Under the pieces are notes generated by a model. That model was given only the letters and a program-made list of their open reading frames with translations, was not told where the DNA came from and made no database searches. Made by a program: the position numbers and the translations under genes. This document shows positions 1 to 8,650 of a stretch of 64,000 nucleotides of DNA, piece by piece (position 1 is the stretch's first letter; each line of letters begins with the position of its first letter). Source of the DNA: Mycolicibacterium neworleansense. GTDB taxonomy: Bacteria; Actinomycetota; Actinomycetes; Mycobacteriales; Mycobacteriaceae. The stretch covers positions 62,001 through 126,000 of the forward strand of contig NZ_CWKH01000003.1 of NCBI RefSeq assembly GCF_001245615.1, read 5' to 3'.

Positions 1-1356
1 GATCCCGGGACCGTTGTCCGCGACACTGAGCAATACCGCGCCCGCGTCGTTCGCGACGGACTTCAACGACACGGTCACCGAGGTGCCCGCCGGTGTATGG
101 GTCCGCGCGTTGGCCAGCAGATTCGCCAGTACCTGATGCAACCTGGCCTCATCGCCCTCGACCACCACCGGGTCTTCGGGCAGGTCGAGTGACCATCGGT
201 GGTCCGGACCGGCGATGTGGGCGTCGCTGACCGTATCGACCACGAGCCGGGACAGGTCCACGCTGTCGCGTTCCAGCGGCCGCCCGGCGTCGAGGCGAGC
301 CAGGAGCAGCATGTCCTCGACCAACTGCGTCATCCGCGCCGTCTCGGACTCCACCCGGTTCATCGCGTGGGCCACGTCGGCGGGCAGGTCGTCGCGCTTG
401 CGCTGAGCCAGCTCGGTGTAGCCGCGGATCGCGGCCAGCGGTGTCCTCAACTCATGGCTGGCGTCGGCGACGAACTGGCGCACCCGCGTCTCACTGGCGT
501 GCCGGGCCGACAGCGCACTGGCGATGCGGTCGAGCATCCGGTTCAGGGACGTGCCCAGCTGGCCGACCTCGGTGTGGGCGCCGGCCGGGTCGACCGGCAC
601 GATCGGTGTGGGCAGCTGCACTTCGCCACGGTCGAGTTCGAGATCGGCCACCTTGCGCGCGGCCGCAGAAACCCGTGACAGCGGGGCGAGTTGGTGCCGG
701 ATGATCAGGGTCCCGGCAGTGGTCGCGGCGATCAGCGCGATGGCCGCCAGCACACAGAACATTCCGAGCACCCAGAGCAGGGTGTCGTCGACGACGGCGG
801 TCGGCAGCCCAGTCACGATGACCTGCGGTCCGCCGTGGCGGGGGTGAAGACCGATCAGCCGGTAGCGTCCCAGCCCGTCGAGCACAACGGTTTCGGGAAC
901 CCGGTTCGCCGGGATCTGGGAAAGTTGTTCGGCCGCAGCCGCACTGACCTCGATCCGCTCACCTTCTGCGGTGATCACACCCGCGTCCACGGGCCGATAG
1001 GGCGACACCACGGCCCCGACCGTGCGCGCGGCCTGACCCGGTGCGTTGAGGAATCCGGGCCCCGGCCCCTCCTCCGGGTCGAACGGCCCGCGATGGTGGC
1101 CGCGCATACCCGGCGGCGGCGGTGAACCCGGTGGCGGAGGCGGCAGTTCGAAGATCGCCGCCGAGCGCCGGCCGGCCTCGATCAGCTGATCGTCAAGCTG
1201 GTGCATCAGAAACCGTTGCAGCGCAAACTCCGTCGCCACCCCGATGCTCGCGCACACCACAGCCAGCAGAGCCACCTGGGTGACGACCAGACGGGCCCGC
1301 AACGACCAGGTGCGCGGTGACCACCACCGGGTGGCGCTGCCGGTCCCGACCGCCAC
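1..1356 (-). CDS. TcrY-like sensor histidine kinase (C-terminus cut by window edge)
   Basis: Membrane sensor kinase that should phosphorylate the response regulator encoded just upstream. Reading on the minus strand from a GTG one base after the regulator's stop gives 452 codons before the window ends. The order is: a first membrane segment (about residues 20-45); an extracytoplasmic domain with an unusual proline-rich stretch containing HHRG; a second membrane segment (about 225-250); HAMP; the H-box DASHELRTP; an N-box (NLLANARTHTP); and the start of the G1 box (DNGPG), where the sequence stops. The catalytic ATPase end is therefore outside the window. The tight spacing to the regulator indicates one operon. 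TcrY is the nearest match I recall; the signal sensed is unknown. Confidence 0.88.
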   Translation of the reverse strand, partial: MAVGTGSATRWWSPRTWSLRARLVVTQVALLAVVCASIGVATEFALQRFLMHQLDDQLIEAGRRSAAIFELPPPPPGSPPPPGMRGHHRGPFDPEEGPGPGFLNAPGQAARTVGAVVSPYRPVDAGVITAEGERIEVSAAAAEQLSQIPANRVPETVVLDGLGRYRLIGLHPRHGGPQVIVTGLPTAVVDDTLLWVLGMFCVLAAIALIAATTAGTLIIRHQLAPLSRVSAAARKVADLELDRGEVQLPTPIVPVDPAGAHTEVGQLGTSLNRMLDRIASALSARHASETRVRQFVADASHELRTPLAAIRGYTELAQRKRDDLPADVAHAMNRVESETARMTQLVEDMLLLARLDAGRPLERDSVDLSRLVVDTVSDAHIAGPDHRWSLDLPEDPVVVEGDEARLHQVLANLLANARTHTPAGTSVTVSLKSVANDAGAVLLSVADNGPGI

Positions 1357-1357
1357 C

Positions 1358-2104
1358 TCAGCGAGCGGGCCGGAGGACATATCCCGCACCACGCAGCGTG
1401 TGGATCATCGGTTCGCGTCCGCTGTCGATCTTCTTGCGCAGATAGGACACATACAGTTCGACGATGTTGGACCGTCCACCGAAGTCGTAACTCCACACCC
1501 GGTCGAGGATCTGCGCCTTGCTCAACACCCGTTTGGCGTTTCGCATCATGAACCGCAAGAGCTCGAACTCGGTGGCCGTCAACGTGATCGGGTCACCGCC
1601 ACGGGTCACCTCGTGGCTGTCCTCGTCGAGCACCAGGTCGCCGACGACGATCTTGGCGCCACCGTCTTCGCTGGTCACCCCGGTGCGCCGCAGCAGCGCC
1701 CGCAACCGCAGCACCACTTCCTCAAGACTGAACGGCTTGGTGACGTAGTCGTCCCCGCCCGCGGTGAGCCCGGCGATGCGGTCCTCCACCGAATCCTTGG
1801 CCGTCAGCAGCAGCAAGGGCAGGCCAGGGATCTGTTCGCGCAGCTTCCGCAGCACGTCCAGACCGCTCATGTCGGGCAGCATCACATCGAGGACGACCAC
1901 ATCCGGTGGGTTCTCCCGCGCCGCGGCGATCGCGCTCGCGCCGTCCCCCGCCGTCGCGATGTCCCAGCCCTCGTAGCGCAGCGCCATCGACACCAACTCG
2001 GCCAGTACGGGCTCGTCGTCGACCACCAGTACCTGGATCGGGTTGCCGTCGGCGCGCCGCATCACCGCGCGCCCGGACTCGGGATCACCGCCGTTGGTCG
2101 TCAT
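1358..2104 (-). CDS. OmpR/PhoB-family response regulator, TcrX-like
   Basis: DNA-binding response regulator of 248 residues. The receiver domain (about residues 20-135) shows the acidic VVDDE pocket, the phospho-acceptor in VVLDVMLPD and the conserved lysine in DDYVTKPF. A C-terminal winged helix (about 150-245) ends in HTLRGAGYVL, typical of the OmpR class. The ATG at 2104 is chosen because upstream in-frame codons are not family-like and the protein then begins close to the receiver domain. It is followed within one base by the kinase gene. From memory the sequence closely resembles M. tuberculosis TcrX, which is linked to iron limitation in that species; the assignment here is by resemblance. 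Confidence 0.88.
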   Translation of the reverse strand: MTTNGGDPESGRAVMRRADGNPIQVLVVDDEPVLAELVSMALRYEGWDIATAGDGASAIAAARENPPDVVVLDVMLPDMSGLDVLRKLREQIPGLPLLLLTAKDSVEDRIAGLTAGGDDYVTKPFSLEEVVLRLRALLRRTGVTSEDGGAKIVVGDLVLDEDSHEVTRGGDPITLTATEFELLRFMMRNAKRVLSKAQILDRVWSYDFGGRSNIVELYVSYLRKKIDSGREPMIHTLRGAGYVLRPAR

Positions 2105-2271
2105 ACTCACGGGCTCATTATTCGCCCGGGCAATAGGCCCAGACTGTGTCTTGTCTATGCGCGAGCTGTGAAAAACCGCCATATCCGCTGCAGCGCGAAT
2201 ACACAGCCGACTCACAGACAACACCGGCGCCCCGTTCGGGGTTGCCGACCGCCGGACCTCCGGCCGCCGCC

Positions 2272-2514
2272 CTAGTTGCCGTACCCGTCAGGCAGTTCCA
2301 CCTTCACCGTCGGCTTCGCGAAAGACGTCTCCAGCTCACTGGGAGCCGTTGTCTTGGTTACGGTTTCGCCAGCGGCCGGCACCGGGCCGATCACCGCCCC
2401 ACTAGCCGACGCCCCGCCCATCATGGCGCCGATTGCGCCCATTGTCGCCAGTGCGATCGCTCCCACACCGGCCATCGCGTACTTGGTCCGTTTGTTGCGT
2501 TCGTCTCCTGTCAC
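2272..2514 (-). CDS. Small exported protein 1 of a tandem family of three
   Basis: Eighty-residue protein of unknown function starting at a GTG preceded by a clear ribosome site (GGGAGG, about 6 bases upstream). It has a short charged N-terminus, a single Ala/Gly-rich hydrophobic segment (about residues 14-38) and a Thr/Pro/Ser-rich tail ending in a Gly-containing motif. The layout fits a signal peptide or membrane anchor with a short disordered outer tail. The next two genes upstream encode proteins of the same size and design, with the shared tail pattern TxTTAPS or TTPPTAP followed by P...P.G, so the three look like an old tandem duplication. No known domain is visible. Confidence 0.7.
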   Translation of the reverse strand: MTGDERNKRTKYAMAGVGAIALATMGAIGAMMGGASASGAVIGPVPAAGETVTKTTAPSELETSFAKPTVKVELPDGYGN

Positions 2515-2590
2515 ACCGACCTCCCTACCGCCAATCCGGGGCAGAGGTAAACCGCCCGCGTTGCGCGCAGGCTGACGGCATCAGCCGCGA

Positions 2591-2851
2591 TCAGTGCGGT
2601 GTGGCAAACCCAGGCGGCGTCGTCGCCGAGACGGTCGGCGACGCCTCGGACGTCTCCGGAGCTGACGGCGCGGTCGTTTCGGTGATGGTTTGTCCTGTGG
2701 TGATGGCCGGCGGTTCGACCCGGTGCTGGGCACCGGTCAGACCACCACCCACCCCGATTCCGAGCACGGCCGTGGCTAACCCGCCGAGGGCGCCGATGCC
2801 CGCGGAGATCAATTTGAGATTTCGCTGATTGTTTCCCTTAGCGCTACCCAA
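2591..2851 (-). CDS. Small exported protein 2 of a tandem family of three
   Basis: Unknown function. The frame is open from a GTG at 2860, but a perfect ribosome site (GGAGGTGA at 2864-2857) overlaps that GTG and lies five bases before a TTG at 2851. I therefore choose the TTG start, giving 86 residues. The product has a basic N-terminus, one Gly/Ala-rich hydrophobic segment (about residues 13-40) and a Thr/Pro/Ser-rich outer tail with ETTAPSAPETSEASPT and a PPGFATPH end. That ending is nearly the same as in the third protein (PPAGFATTH), showing the two are paralogues. It lies 76 bases upstream of protein 1 on the same strand. Confidence 0.68.
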   Translation of the reverse strand: MGSAKGNNQRNLKLISAGIGALGGLATAVLGIGVGGGLTGAQHRVEPPAITTGQTITETTAPSAPETSEASPTVSATTPPGFATPH

Positions 2852-2911
2852 TGCGCTCACCTCCCACTGCGACGTATATCCGCGGCGGCCGGAGGTGAAA
2901 CCACCACCCGA

Positions 2912-3169
2912 TCAGTGCGTGGTGGCGAAACCCGCCGGCGGGGTGTTGCCCCGGAGCGCAGGTACGGCCATGGACACGGCCGGCGCGGTCGGCGGTGTCG
3001 TCTCCGTGCTGGTCTGGCGGAGATTCATGTGTGACCCCGCGGCCAATGCCGGAGACGCAGGCGTCGGCGCACCATCGGCGATGGCTCCGACGACACCCAA
3101 CCCCATCACTGCTGCCCCACCGGCGACCGCGGCGATCACTTTGACGTTCTTGAGTCCGCTGACCTTCAT
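2912..3169 (-). CDS. Small exported protein 3 of a tandem family of three
   Basis: Eighty-five-residue protein of unknown function, first gene of the tandem set and probably of the transcript. It begins MKVSGLKNVKV, a typical basic signal-peptide start, followed by an Ala/Gly/Val-rich hydrophobic segment to about residue 30. A possible signal-peptidase site lies near ADGAP or ALAAG. The outer tail carries TETTPPTAPAVSMAVP and ends PPAGFATTH. The ribosome site is weak. The gene is divergent from oppB, leaving about 120 bases for two promoters. The family layout resembles short mycobacterial secreted proteins with TTxPPTAP tails, but I cannot assign a role. Confidence 0.7.
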   Translation of the reverse strand: MKVSGLKNVKVIAAVAGGAAVMGLGVVGAIADGAPTPASPALAAGSHMNLRQTSTETTPPTAPAVSMAVPALRGNTPPAGFATTH

Positions 3170-3291
3170 GTTTTTCAGTGAACGCCTGATTTCTATGTCA
3201 AGGCTGTGGCACGACTGTCAGTTACCCGCCGGATTCCGGTTCGTGACTGCTCTACCCTATCTGGCATGCAGCCGTGGGCGGGAACAACCGG

Positions 3292-4269
3292 ATGACGCGC
3301 TTTCTGGCGCGCCGGCTGCTCAACTACATCGTGTTGCTGGCCCTGGCATCGTTCCTGACGTTCACGCTGACGTCGCTGACGTTCGAGCCGCTCGACAGCC
3401 TGCTGCAGCGCAATCCGCGGCCACCACAGTCCGCGATCGACGCCAAAGCCGCCGAACTCGGCCTCGACAAGCCCATTCCGCTTAGGTACGTCGACTGGGC
3501 ATCCAGTGCCGTCCGCGGCGACTTCGGGACCACTGTCACCGGGCAACCGGTGTCCGATGAGCTGTGGCGGCGCATCGGGGTCAGCCTCCGGTTGCTGATC
3601 ATCGGCTCGGTCCTGGGGACCGTGATCGGCGTGGTGCTGGGCGCGTGGAGCGCCATCCGGCAGTACCGGCTGTCCGACCGGTTCATCACCGTGCTGTCGC
3701 TGCTCGTCCTGAGCGCACCGACGTTCGTGATCGCCAACCTTCTCATCCTCGCTGCGCTGAACGTGAACTCGGTTCTCGGAGTGCAGTTGTTCGAATACAC
3801 CGGGGAAACTTCGCCCGATGCCATCGGGGGATGGTGGAACCAGTTCGTGGACCGGCTACAGCACCTGGCGCTGCCCACCTTCACGCTCGCGCTGGGTGCC
3901 ATCGCCGGCTACAGCCGTTACCAGCGCAACGCGATGCTCGACGTGCTCGGGCAGGACTTCATCCGGACCGCACGGGCCAAAGGGCTGACCCGGGGCCGGG
4001 CGCTGTTCAAACATGGCCTGCGTACCGCGCTCATCCCGATGGCCACACTCTTCGCCTATGGCGTGGCCGGCCTGGTGACCGGTGCGGTGTTCGTCGAGAA
4101 GATCTTCGGCTGGCACGGGATGGGCGAATGGGTGGTGCAGGGCATCGCCACCCAGGACACCAACATCATCGCTGCCATCACGGTGTTCACCGGCTCGGTG
4201 GGGCTCCTGGCCGGGTTGTTGTCGGACGTCATCTATGCGGCACTGGATCCGAGGGTGCGGGTGACATGA
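3292..4269 (+). CDS. oppB: Oligopeptide ABC transporter permease OppB
   Basis: Inner-membrane permease subunit of an oligopeptide importer, 325 residues from the ATG at 3292 (an upstream ATG at 3274 is less family-like). The N-terminal FLARRLLNYIVLL helix, the GDFGTTVTGQPV loop and the C-terminal binding-protein-dependent permease domain with six helices are visible. The cytoplasmic EAA-type loop FIRTARAKGLTRGRALFKHGLR contacts the ATPase. The stop overlaps the oppC start as ATGA. Order and lengths of oppB-C-D-A match M. tuberculosis Rv1283c-Rv1280c. A TANNNT-type -10 (TACCCT, 3253-3258) could drive the operon. Confidence 0.93.
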   Translation: MTRFLARRLLNYIVLLALASFLTFTLTSLTFEPLDSLLQRNPRPPQSAIDAKAAELGLDKPIPLRYVDWASSAVRGDFGTTVTGQPVSDELWRRIGVSLRLLIIGSVLGTVIGVVLGAWSAIRQYRLSDRFITVLSLLVLSAPTFVIANLLILAALNVNSVLGVQLFEYTGETSPDAIGGWWNQFVDRLQHLALPTFTLALGAIAGYSRYQRNAMLDVLGQDFIRTARAKGLTRGRALFKHGLRTALIPMATLFAYGVAGLVTGAVFVEKIFGWHGMGEWVVQGIATQDTNIIAAITVFTGSVGLLAGLLSDVIYAALDPRVRVT

Positions 4270-5198
4270 CACAAACCCCTGATGCTTCGGCCACGTCGGC
4301 ACGTTCGGGTCTGCACACCGAGGAATTCGCCACCCGGCGCACCCTGGTGTTGCGGCGCTTTATGCGCAACAAACCCGCGGTGGTGTCGCTGGTGCTGCTC
4401 GTGGTGTTGTTCGTCGGCTGCTACGCCCTGCCGCCCCTGCTGCCGTACAGCTACACCGACCTTGATTACTACGCGCTGCAGGAGCCGCCGTCGGCCGACC
4501 ACTGGTTCGGCACCAACGCACTCGGGCAGGACATCTTCGCCCAAACCCTGCGCGGCATGCAGAAGTCCATGCTGATCGGGGTCTGCGTGGCGTTCATCTC
4601 GACCATCATCGCCGCCACCGTCGGAGCGGTCGCCGGTTACTTCGGTGGCTGGCGGGACACCGCACTGATGTGGATCGTCGATCTGCTGCTGGTGGTGCCC
4701 AGCTTCATCCTGATCGCCATCGTGACCCCGCGCCTGGGCCAGTCCGATCGCGTGTTCTGGCTGATCGTGTTGTTCTCGGTGTTCGGCTGGATGATCAGCT
4801 CGCGAATCGTCCGCGGCATGACGATGAGCCTGCGCGAGCGTGAATTCGTCGTCGCCGCACGGTATATGGGCGTGAGCAACTGGCGGATCATCGCCCGCCA
4901 CATCCTGCCCAACGTGGCCTCACTGCTGATCATCGACACCGCGCTCAACGTCGGCCTGGCGATTCTGGGCGAGACCGGCTTGAGTTTCCTGGGTTTCGGC
5001 ATCCAGGCGCCCGACGTATCGCTGGGCACATTGATCGCCGACGGCACCAAATCCACCACGACGTTCCCGTGGGTGTTTCTGTTCCCGGCCGGGGTACTGG
5101 TGCTGATCGTGCTGTGCGCCAACCTGACCGGCGACGGCCTGCGCGACGCGTTCGATCCCGGTAGCGGCCAGTTACGTCGGCGGAGGTCGCGAAAGTGA
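4266..5198 (+). CDS. oppC: Oligopeptide ABC transporter permease OppC
   Basis: Second permease of the oligopeptide importer, 310 residues, translationally coupled to oppB (ATGA) and to oppD (GTGA). It has the long cytoplasmic N-terminus of OppC/DppC proteins ([11 protein letters not shown] before the first helix) and the conserved loop [20 protein letters not shown]. The permease domain carries the coupling loop [25 protein letters not shown] and the [21 protein letters not shown] signature. It should pair with OppB to form the membrane channel served by the double ATPase OppD. Confidence 0.93.
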   Translation: MTQTPDASATSARSGLHTEEFATRRTLVLRRFMRNKPAVVSLVLLVVLFVGCYALPPLLPYSYTDLDYYALQEPPSADHWFGTNALGQDIFAQTLRGMQKSMLIGVCVAFISTIIAATVGAVAGYFGGWRDTALMWIVDLLLVVPSFILIAIVTPRLGQSDRVFWLIVLFSVFGWMISSRIVRGMTMSLREREFVVAARYMGVSNWRIIARHILPNVASLLIIDTALNVGLAILGETGLSFLGFGIQAPDVSLGTLIADGTKSTTTFPWVFLFPAGVLVLIVLCANLTGDGLRDAFDPGSGQLRRRRSRK

Positions 5199-7039
5199 GC
5201 CGGTTGCTTGAGGTATCCGATCTGCGGGTGACGTTCCCCACCGACGGCGAGCCCGTGCAGGCCGTACGGGGTGTGAACTTTCATGTCGACGCCGGCGAAG
5301 TCGTCGCGCTCGTCGGCGAATCCGGCGCCGGGAAATCGGCCAGCGCCATGGCCGTCGTGGGTCTGCTGCCCGAATTCGCCGAGGTGTCCGGGTCATTGCG
5401 GCTGCGCGGCGAGGAACTGCTCGGGTTGTCGGACGCCGACATGTCGCGTATCCGGGGCAACACCATAGGCACGGTGTTCCAGGATCCGATGTCCGCACTC
5501 ACCCCGGTCTATACCGTGGGCGACCAGATCGCCGAGGCGCTGACGGTCCACAACCGCGACCTGGGCCGGCGCGCGGCCCGGACCCGCGCCGTCGAACTGC
5601 TCGAGTTGGTCGGCATCGCCCAGCCGGAACGACGCGCCCGTTCGTTCCCGCACGAGCTGTCCGGTGGCGAACGCCAGCGGGTGGTCATCGCCATCGCGAT
5701 CGCCAACGATCCCGATCTGCTGATCTGCGATGAGCCCACCACCGCTCTCGACGTCACGGTGCAGGCCCAGATCCTCGAGGTGCTCAAGACCGCGCGCGAC
5801 GTCACCGGCGCCGGGGTGCTGATCATCACCCACGACCTCGGCGTGGTGGCCGAATTCGCCGACCGTGCCCTGGTGATGTATGCCGGGCGGGCTGTCGAGG
5901 ATGCACCGGTGGACCGGCTGTACGAACGGGCCCGCATGCCCTACACCGTCGGCCTGCTCGGCTCGGTGCCGCGCCTGGATGCCCCACAGGGCACGCGCCT
6001 GGTGCCGATCCCGGGTGCGCCGCCGTCGCTCACGGTGACACCCCACGGTTGTCCGTTCGCCCCGCGCTGTCCGCTGGCCATCGACGAATGCGAGGCCGCC
6101 GAGCCCGAACTCATCGAGCTGGCACCGGACCACCACGCCGCCTGCATCCGCACCGACCAGGTCTCCGGGCGCAGCGCCGCCGACATCTATCAGGTGGCGG
6201 GCACCGCCGCCACCGCACCCGACACTCCGCGCGCCGACGCCGACGTGGTGCTGCGGGTGCGCGACCTGTCCAAGACCTACAAGCTGACCAAGGGCGTGGT
6301 GTTGCGCAGGCAGGTCGGCGAGGTCCGCGCCGTCGACAACGTCAGCTTCGACCTGCGCAGCGGACGCACCCTCGGCATCGTTGGCGAGTCCGGGTCCGGC
6401 AAGTCAACCACCCTGCACCAGATCCTGAATCTGTCTGCACCGCAATCAGGTTCGATCGAGGTGCTCGGCTCGGACGTGGCCGGTCTGGACCGCACGACGC
6501 GGCGGGCGCTGCGCACCGACCTGCAGGTGGTGTTCCAGGATCCGGTGGCCTCACTGGACCCGCGGCTGCCGGTATCGGATGTCTTGGCAGAGCCGTTGAC
6601 CGCCAACGGATTCGACAAACCGCGGATCGACGAACGCGTGGCCGAGCTGCTCGAGTTGGTGGGCCTGCGACGCGCCGACGCCAGCCGCTACCCGGCCGAG
6701 TTCTCCGGCGGGCAGAAGCAGCGCATCGGGATCGCCCGCGCCCTGGCTCTGCAGCCCAAGATCATCGCGCTCGACGAACCGGTCTCGGCGCTGGATGTCT
6801 CCATCCAGGCCGGGATCATCAACCTGCTGCTCGACCTGCAGGACCGGTTCGGCCTGGCCTATCTGTTCGTCTCTCACGATCTGTCGGTGGTCAAACACCT
6901 GGCTCACGATGTCGCGGTGATGTACAAGGGCGCGGTCGTCGAGCAGGGCTCCGGTGATGCGGTGTTCGCCGCCCCGCAGCACGAGTACACCCGCAAGTTG
7001 CTGGCCGCGGTTCCGCAACCACGGCCTGTCAACGGTTAG
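5195..7039 (+). CDS. oppD: Oligopeptide ABC transporter ATPase OppD, two ATPase domains fused
   Basis: Cytoplasmic motor of the oligopeptide importer, 614 residues. Two ABC domains are joined in one chain, as in M. tuberculosis Rv1281c. Domain 1 has Walker A GESGAGKS (residues 41-48), signature LSGGERQ (about 155) and Walker B LLICDEP. Domain 2 has Walker [10 protein letters not shown] (about 396), signature FSGGQKQ (about 502) and Walker B IIALDEP. Between them is the oligopeptide-binding C-terminal motif with four cysteines ([14 protein letters not shown] and a later C), a pattern reported to bind an iron-sulphur cluster in related ATPases. GTG start overlaps the oppC stop. Its natural partner oppA is separated from it by an inserted TnpB element. 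Confidence 0.93.
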   Translation: MSRLLEVSDLRVTFPTDGEPVQAVRGVNFHVDAGEVVALVGESGAGKSASAMAVVGLLPEFAEVSGSLRLRGEELLGLSDADMSRIRGNTIGTVFQDPMSALTPVYTVGDQIAEALTVHNRDLGRRAARTRAVELLELVGIAQPERRARSFPHELSGGERQRVVIAIAIANDPDLLICDEPTTALDVTVQAQILEVLKTARDVTGAGVLIITHDLGVVAEFADRALVMYAGRAVEDAPVDRLYERARMPYTVGLLGSVPRLDAPQGTRLVPIPGAPPSLTVTPHGCPFAPRCPLAIDECEAAEPELIELAPDHHAACIRTDQVSGRSAADIYQVAGTAATAPDTPRADADVVLRVRDLSKTYKLTKGVVLRRQVGEVRAVDNVSFDLRSGRTLGIVGESGSGKSTTLHQILNLSAPQSGSIEVLGSDVAGLDRTTRRALRTDLQVVFQDPVASLDPRLPVSDVLAEPLTANGFDKPRIDERVAELLELVGLRRADASRYPAEFSGGQKQRIGIARALALQPKIIALDEPVSALDVSIQAGIINLLLDLQDRFGLAYLFVSHDLSVVKHLAHDVAVMYKGAVVEQGSGDAVFAAPQHEYTRKLLAAVPQPRPVNG

Positions 7040-7043
7040 GTAT

Positions 7044-7066
7044 TGCCGCATCTACTGGATGCGGCA
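7044..7066. repeat. Nine-base-pair hairpin just after oppD
   Basis: TGCCGCATC (7044-7052) and GATGCGGCA (7058-7066) form a perfect 9-bp stem with a 5-base loop, five bases after the oppD stop. It could be the left-end subterminal palindrome of the TnpB element or a terminator inherited from or created in the opp operon. There is no T-run after it, so an element-end role is favoured, with moderate certainty. Confidence 0.6.
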
Positions 7067-7145
7067 TCTCGATGGCGCTCCGGCGTTTTGGCCCCTCTCC
7101 TGTGGTCAGAGTGGTTGTCGGTGGTAAGTGCGATGCTCGCAGGCA

Positions 7146-8579
7146 ATGAGCCGCCACACGACATTCAGGTTCTGCCTCAACCCGACAGTTGAGCAGTACG
7201 TGCTGCTGTCCCGCCATACCGGCGCGTCTCGTTTCGCGTTCAATCAGTGTTTGCAGTTCGTCAAGACCGCTCTCACGGTTCGCGACTCGGATTCGACCGC
7301 TCGGGTGCCGTGGACGGGGTTCGACCTGATTAATGCTTTCAACACCTGGAAGATAACCGCCGACGCCGGCCGCACATTTACCGTAGACGGCAGCGGTGCG
7401 GCTCAACTTTTGGTCACCGGCCTCGCCTGGCGAAACCAAATTTGCCAGCAGGTGTTCGAAGAAGCCGCCGTCGATCTCGGAAACGCACTGAAAGCGTGGT
7501 CTGATTCGTGTGCGGGTAGACGCGGAGGGGCAAGGGTCGGTTTTCCCAAGTTTAAGAAGAAAACTCGTGGAACACAGTCACTTCGATTGCGTAATAAGCA
7601 CTCTAAGGGGCGGCCATCAGCGATTCGCGTCGGCGACCATGACCGACCGCGTTCGATTACGCTGCCCGGTCTCGGACAGATCGCGGTGCACGATGACACC
7701 CGCCGACTGCGACGCCTGCTCGCGAAAAACCGCGCGAGAATCCTGTTTGCCACCATCAGTAACCGGGGTGGCCGCTGGTGGGCGTCGCTGACTGTTGAGG
7801 CGGCCGACTTCCACGCTGCTCACCGACATCCGACCCGTGACCAATCAGCCGCTGGCGATTGGGTCGGTATCGACCGCGGTCTGTCATCGTTCGCCGTCGC
7901 TGCCACCAGCGACGGCACCGAAGTAGTCCGCACCGGCAGGGGCCCGAGGGCCCTGGGCACCGGAATGAAAGTGCAACGGCAACTCGCCAAATCGTTGTCG
8001 CGCAAAGAGAAAGGATCACGGAACCGAAGGATCGCTGCCGCGAAGCTGGCTCGCCACCACTACCGTGTGGCCAATATCCGACGTCATTTCCTGCACCAGG
8101 TTTCCAACGCGGTGGTCAAGACTCACGACCGACTCGTCATCGAAGACCTCAACGTGTCAGGTATGCGGCGCAACCGTCAGCTAGCAAGGGCTATTTCCGA
8201 TGCTGGGTGGGCCGAGTTTGCCCGCATGCTTGGTTACAAGCAAGCGTGGCGAGGTGGCGAACTCATCTACGCGGACAGATGGTTCCCGTCAAGCCGACTC
8301 TGCAGTGTGTGTGGCGAGCGCAATGCAACACTTACGCTGGCCGACCGGACATTTGTCTGCCCGAACGGCCATGAGATCGACCGGGACACGAATGCGGCAA
8401 CCAACCTTGCGCAGTGGGGGGAAGCCCACACCAATGCGTCACCAGAACCCCGGACCCCCAAGCACGGAGGCCGGGCCATCAATGCCCGCCGACGAGACGG
8501 CGCTGGCCTACGCAATCGTGTAGGCGAAACCGACTCGGATGACGCGGGAACTGACGTTCACCCTGCTCCAGCAGCTTGA
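7146..8579 (+). CDS. tnpB: RNA-guided endonuclease TnpB (IS605 OrfB family)
   Basis: TnpB proteins are RuvC-type nucleases guided by an RNA from the element's right end; they cut empty sites and help the element persist. This one is 477 residues from the ATG at 7146 (18 bases inside a longer open frame). The RuvC motifs are present: GIDRGL (D243), VIEDLNV (E333) and EIDRDTNAATNL (D412/D414). A helix-turn-helix-like N-terminus and a basic region precede them. The zinc ribbon has CSVC (C386, C389) and C405, but the expected fourth cysteine is missing (CPNGH), leaving H409 as a possible ligand. The last 50 residues form a basic to acidic tail over the likely guide-RNA region. Catalytic residues look intact, so activity is plausible. 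Confidence 0.9.
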   Translation: MSRHTTFRFCLNPTVEQYVLLSRHTGASRFAFNQCLQFVKTALTVRDSDSTARVPWTGFDLINAFNTWKITADAGRTFTVDGSGAAQLLVTGLAWRNQICQQVFEEAAVDLGNALKAWSDSCAGRRGGARVGFPKFKKKTRGTQSLRLRNKHSKGRPSAIRVGDHDRPRSITLPGLGQIAVHDDTRRLRRLLAKNRARILFATISNRGGRWWASLTVEAADFHAAHRHPTRDQSAAGDWVGIDRGLSSFAVAATSDGTEVVRTGRGPRALGTGMKVQRQLAKSLSRKEKGSRNRRIAAAKLARHHYRVANIRRHFLHQVSNAVVKTHDRLVIEDLNVSGMRRNRQLARAISDAGWAEFARMLGYKQAWRGGELIYADRWFPSSRLCSVCGERNATLTLADRTFVCPNGHEIDRDTNAATNLAQWGEAHTNASPEPRTPKHGGRAINARRRDGAGLRNRVGETDSDDAGTDVHPAPAA

Positions 8580-8640
8580 ACCGACGATCACCCGAGAACG
8601 GTGGTGCCAAGAATCACCAGATTGGTTCGGCACGCTTTAG
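8580..8640 (+). ncRNA. Possible 3' end of the TnpB omega (guide) RNA
   Basis: In TnpB elements the guide RNA overlaps the 3' end of tnpB and runs to the right end, with the guide read from flanking DNA. This stretch after the tnpB stop can fold in two ways: GGTGGT (8600-8605) with AATCACC ending at 8618 (six pairs, one G-U), or GTGCC (8604-8608) with GGCAC (8629-8633). If the right end is at 8640, the guide would be the oppA leader and start. The assignment is inference from position and structure only. Confidence 0.35.
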
Positions 8641-8650
8641 CATCGACTGG

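Larger units (their letters stand above)
7040..8640 (+). mobile_element. TnpB-only insertion element (IS605/IS1341 type) between oppD and oppA
   Basis: The element carries one transposon gene, tnpB, and no recognisable tnpA, so it would need a transposase supplied elsewhere. The proposed edges are inferred. TTAG occurs at 7036-7039 (overlapping the oppD stop codon) and again at 8637-8640, and each end has a stem-loop just inside (7044-7066; 8600-8633). Removing 7040-8640 would leave the oppD stop, then a 10-base gap, then the GTG of oppA, which is normal operon spacing. The M. tuberculosis operon has no gene between oppD and oppA, which supports a lineage-specific insertion. The exact ends need an empty-site comparison. 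Confidence 0.6.

Noticed and set aside
7044..7066. Hairpin as a simple intrinsic terminator for oppD
   Set aside because: There is no T-run and it sits beside a proposed transposon border, so an element-end role is kept as the first choice; a terminator role is not excluded.
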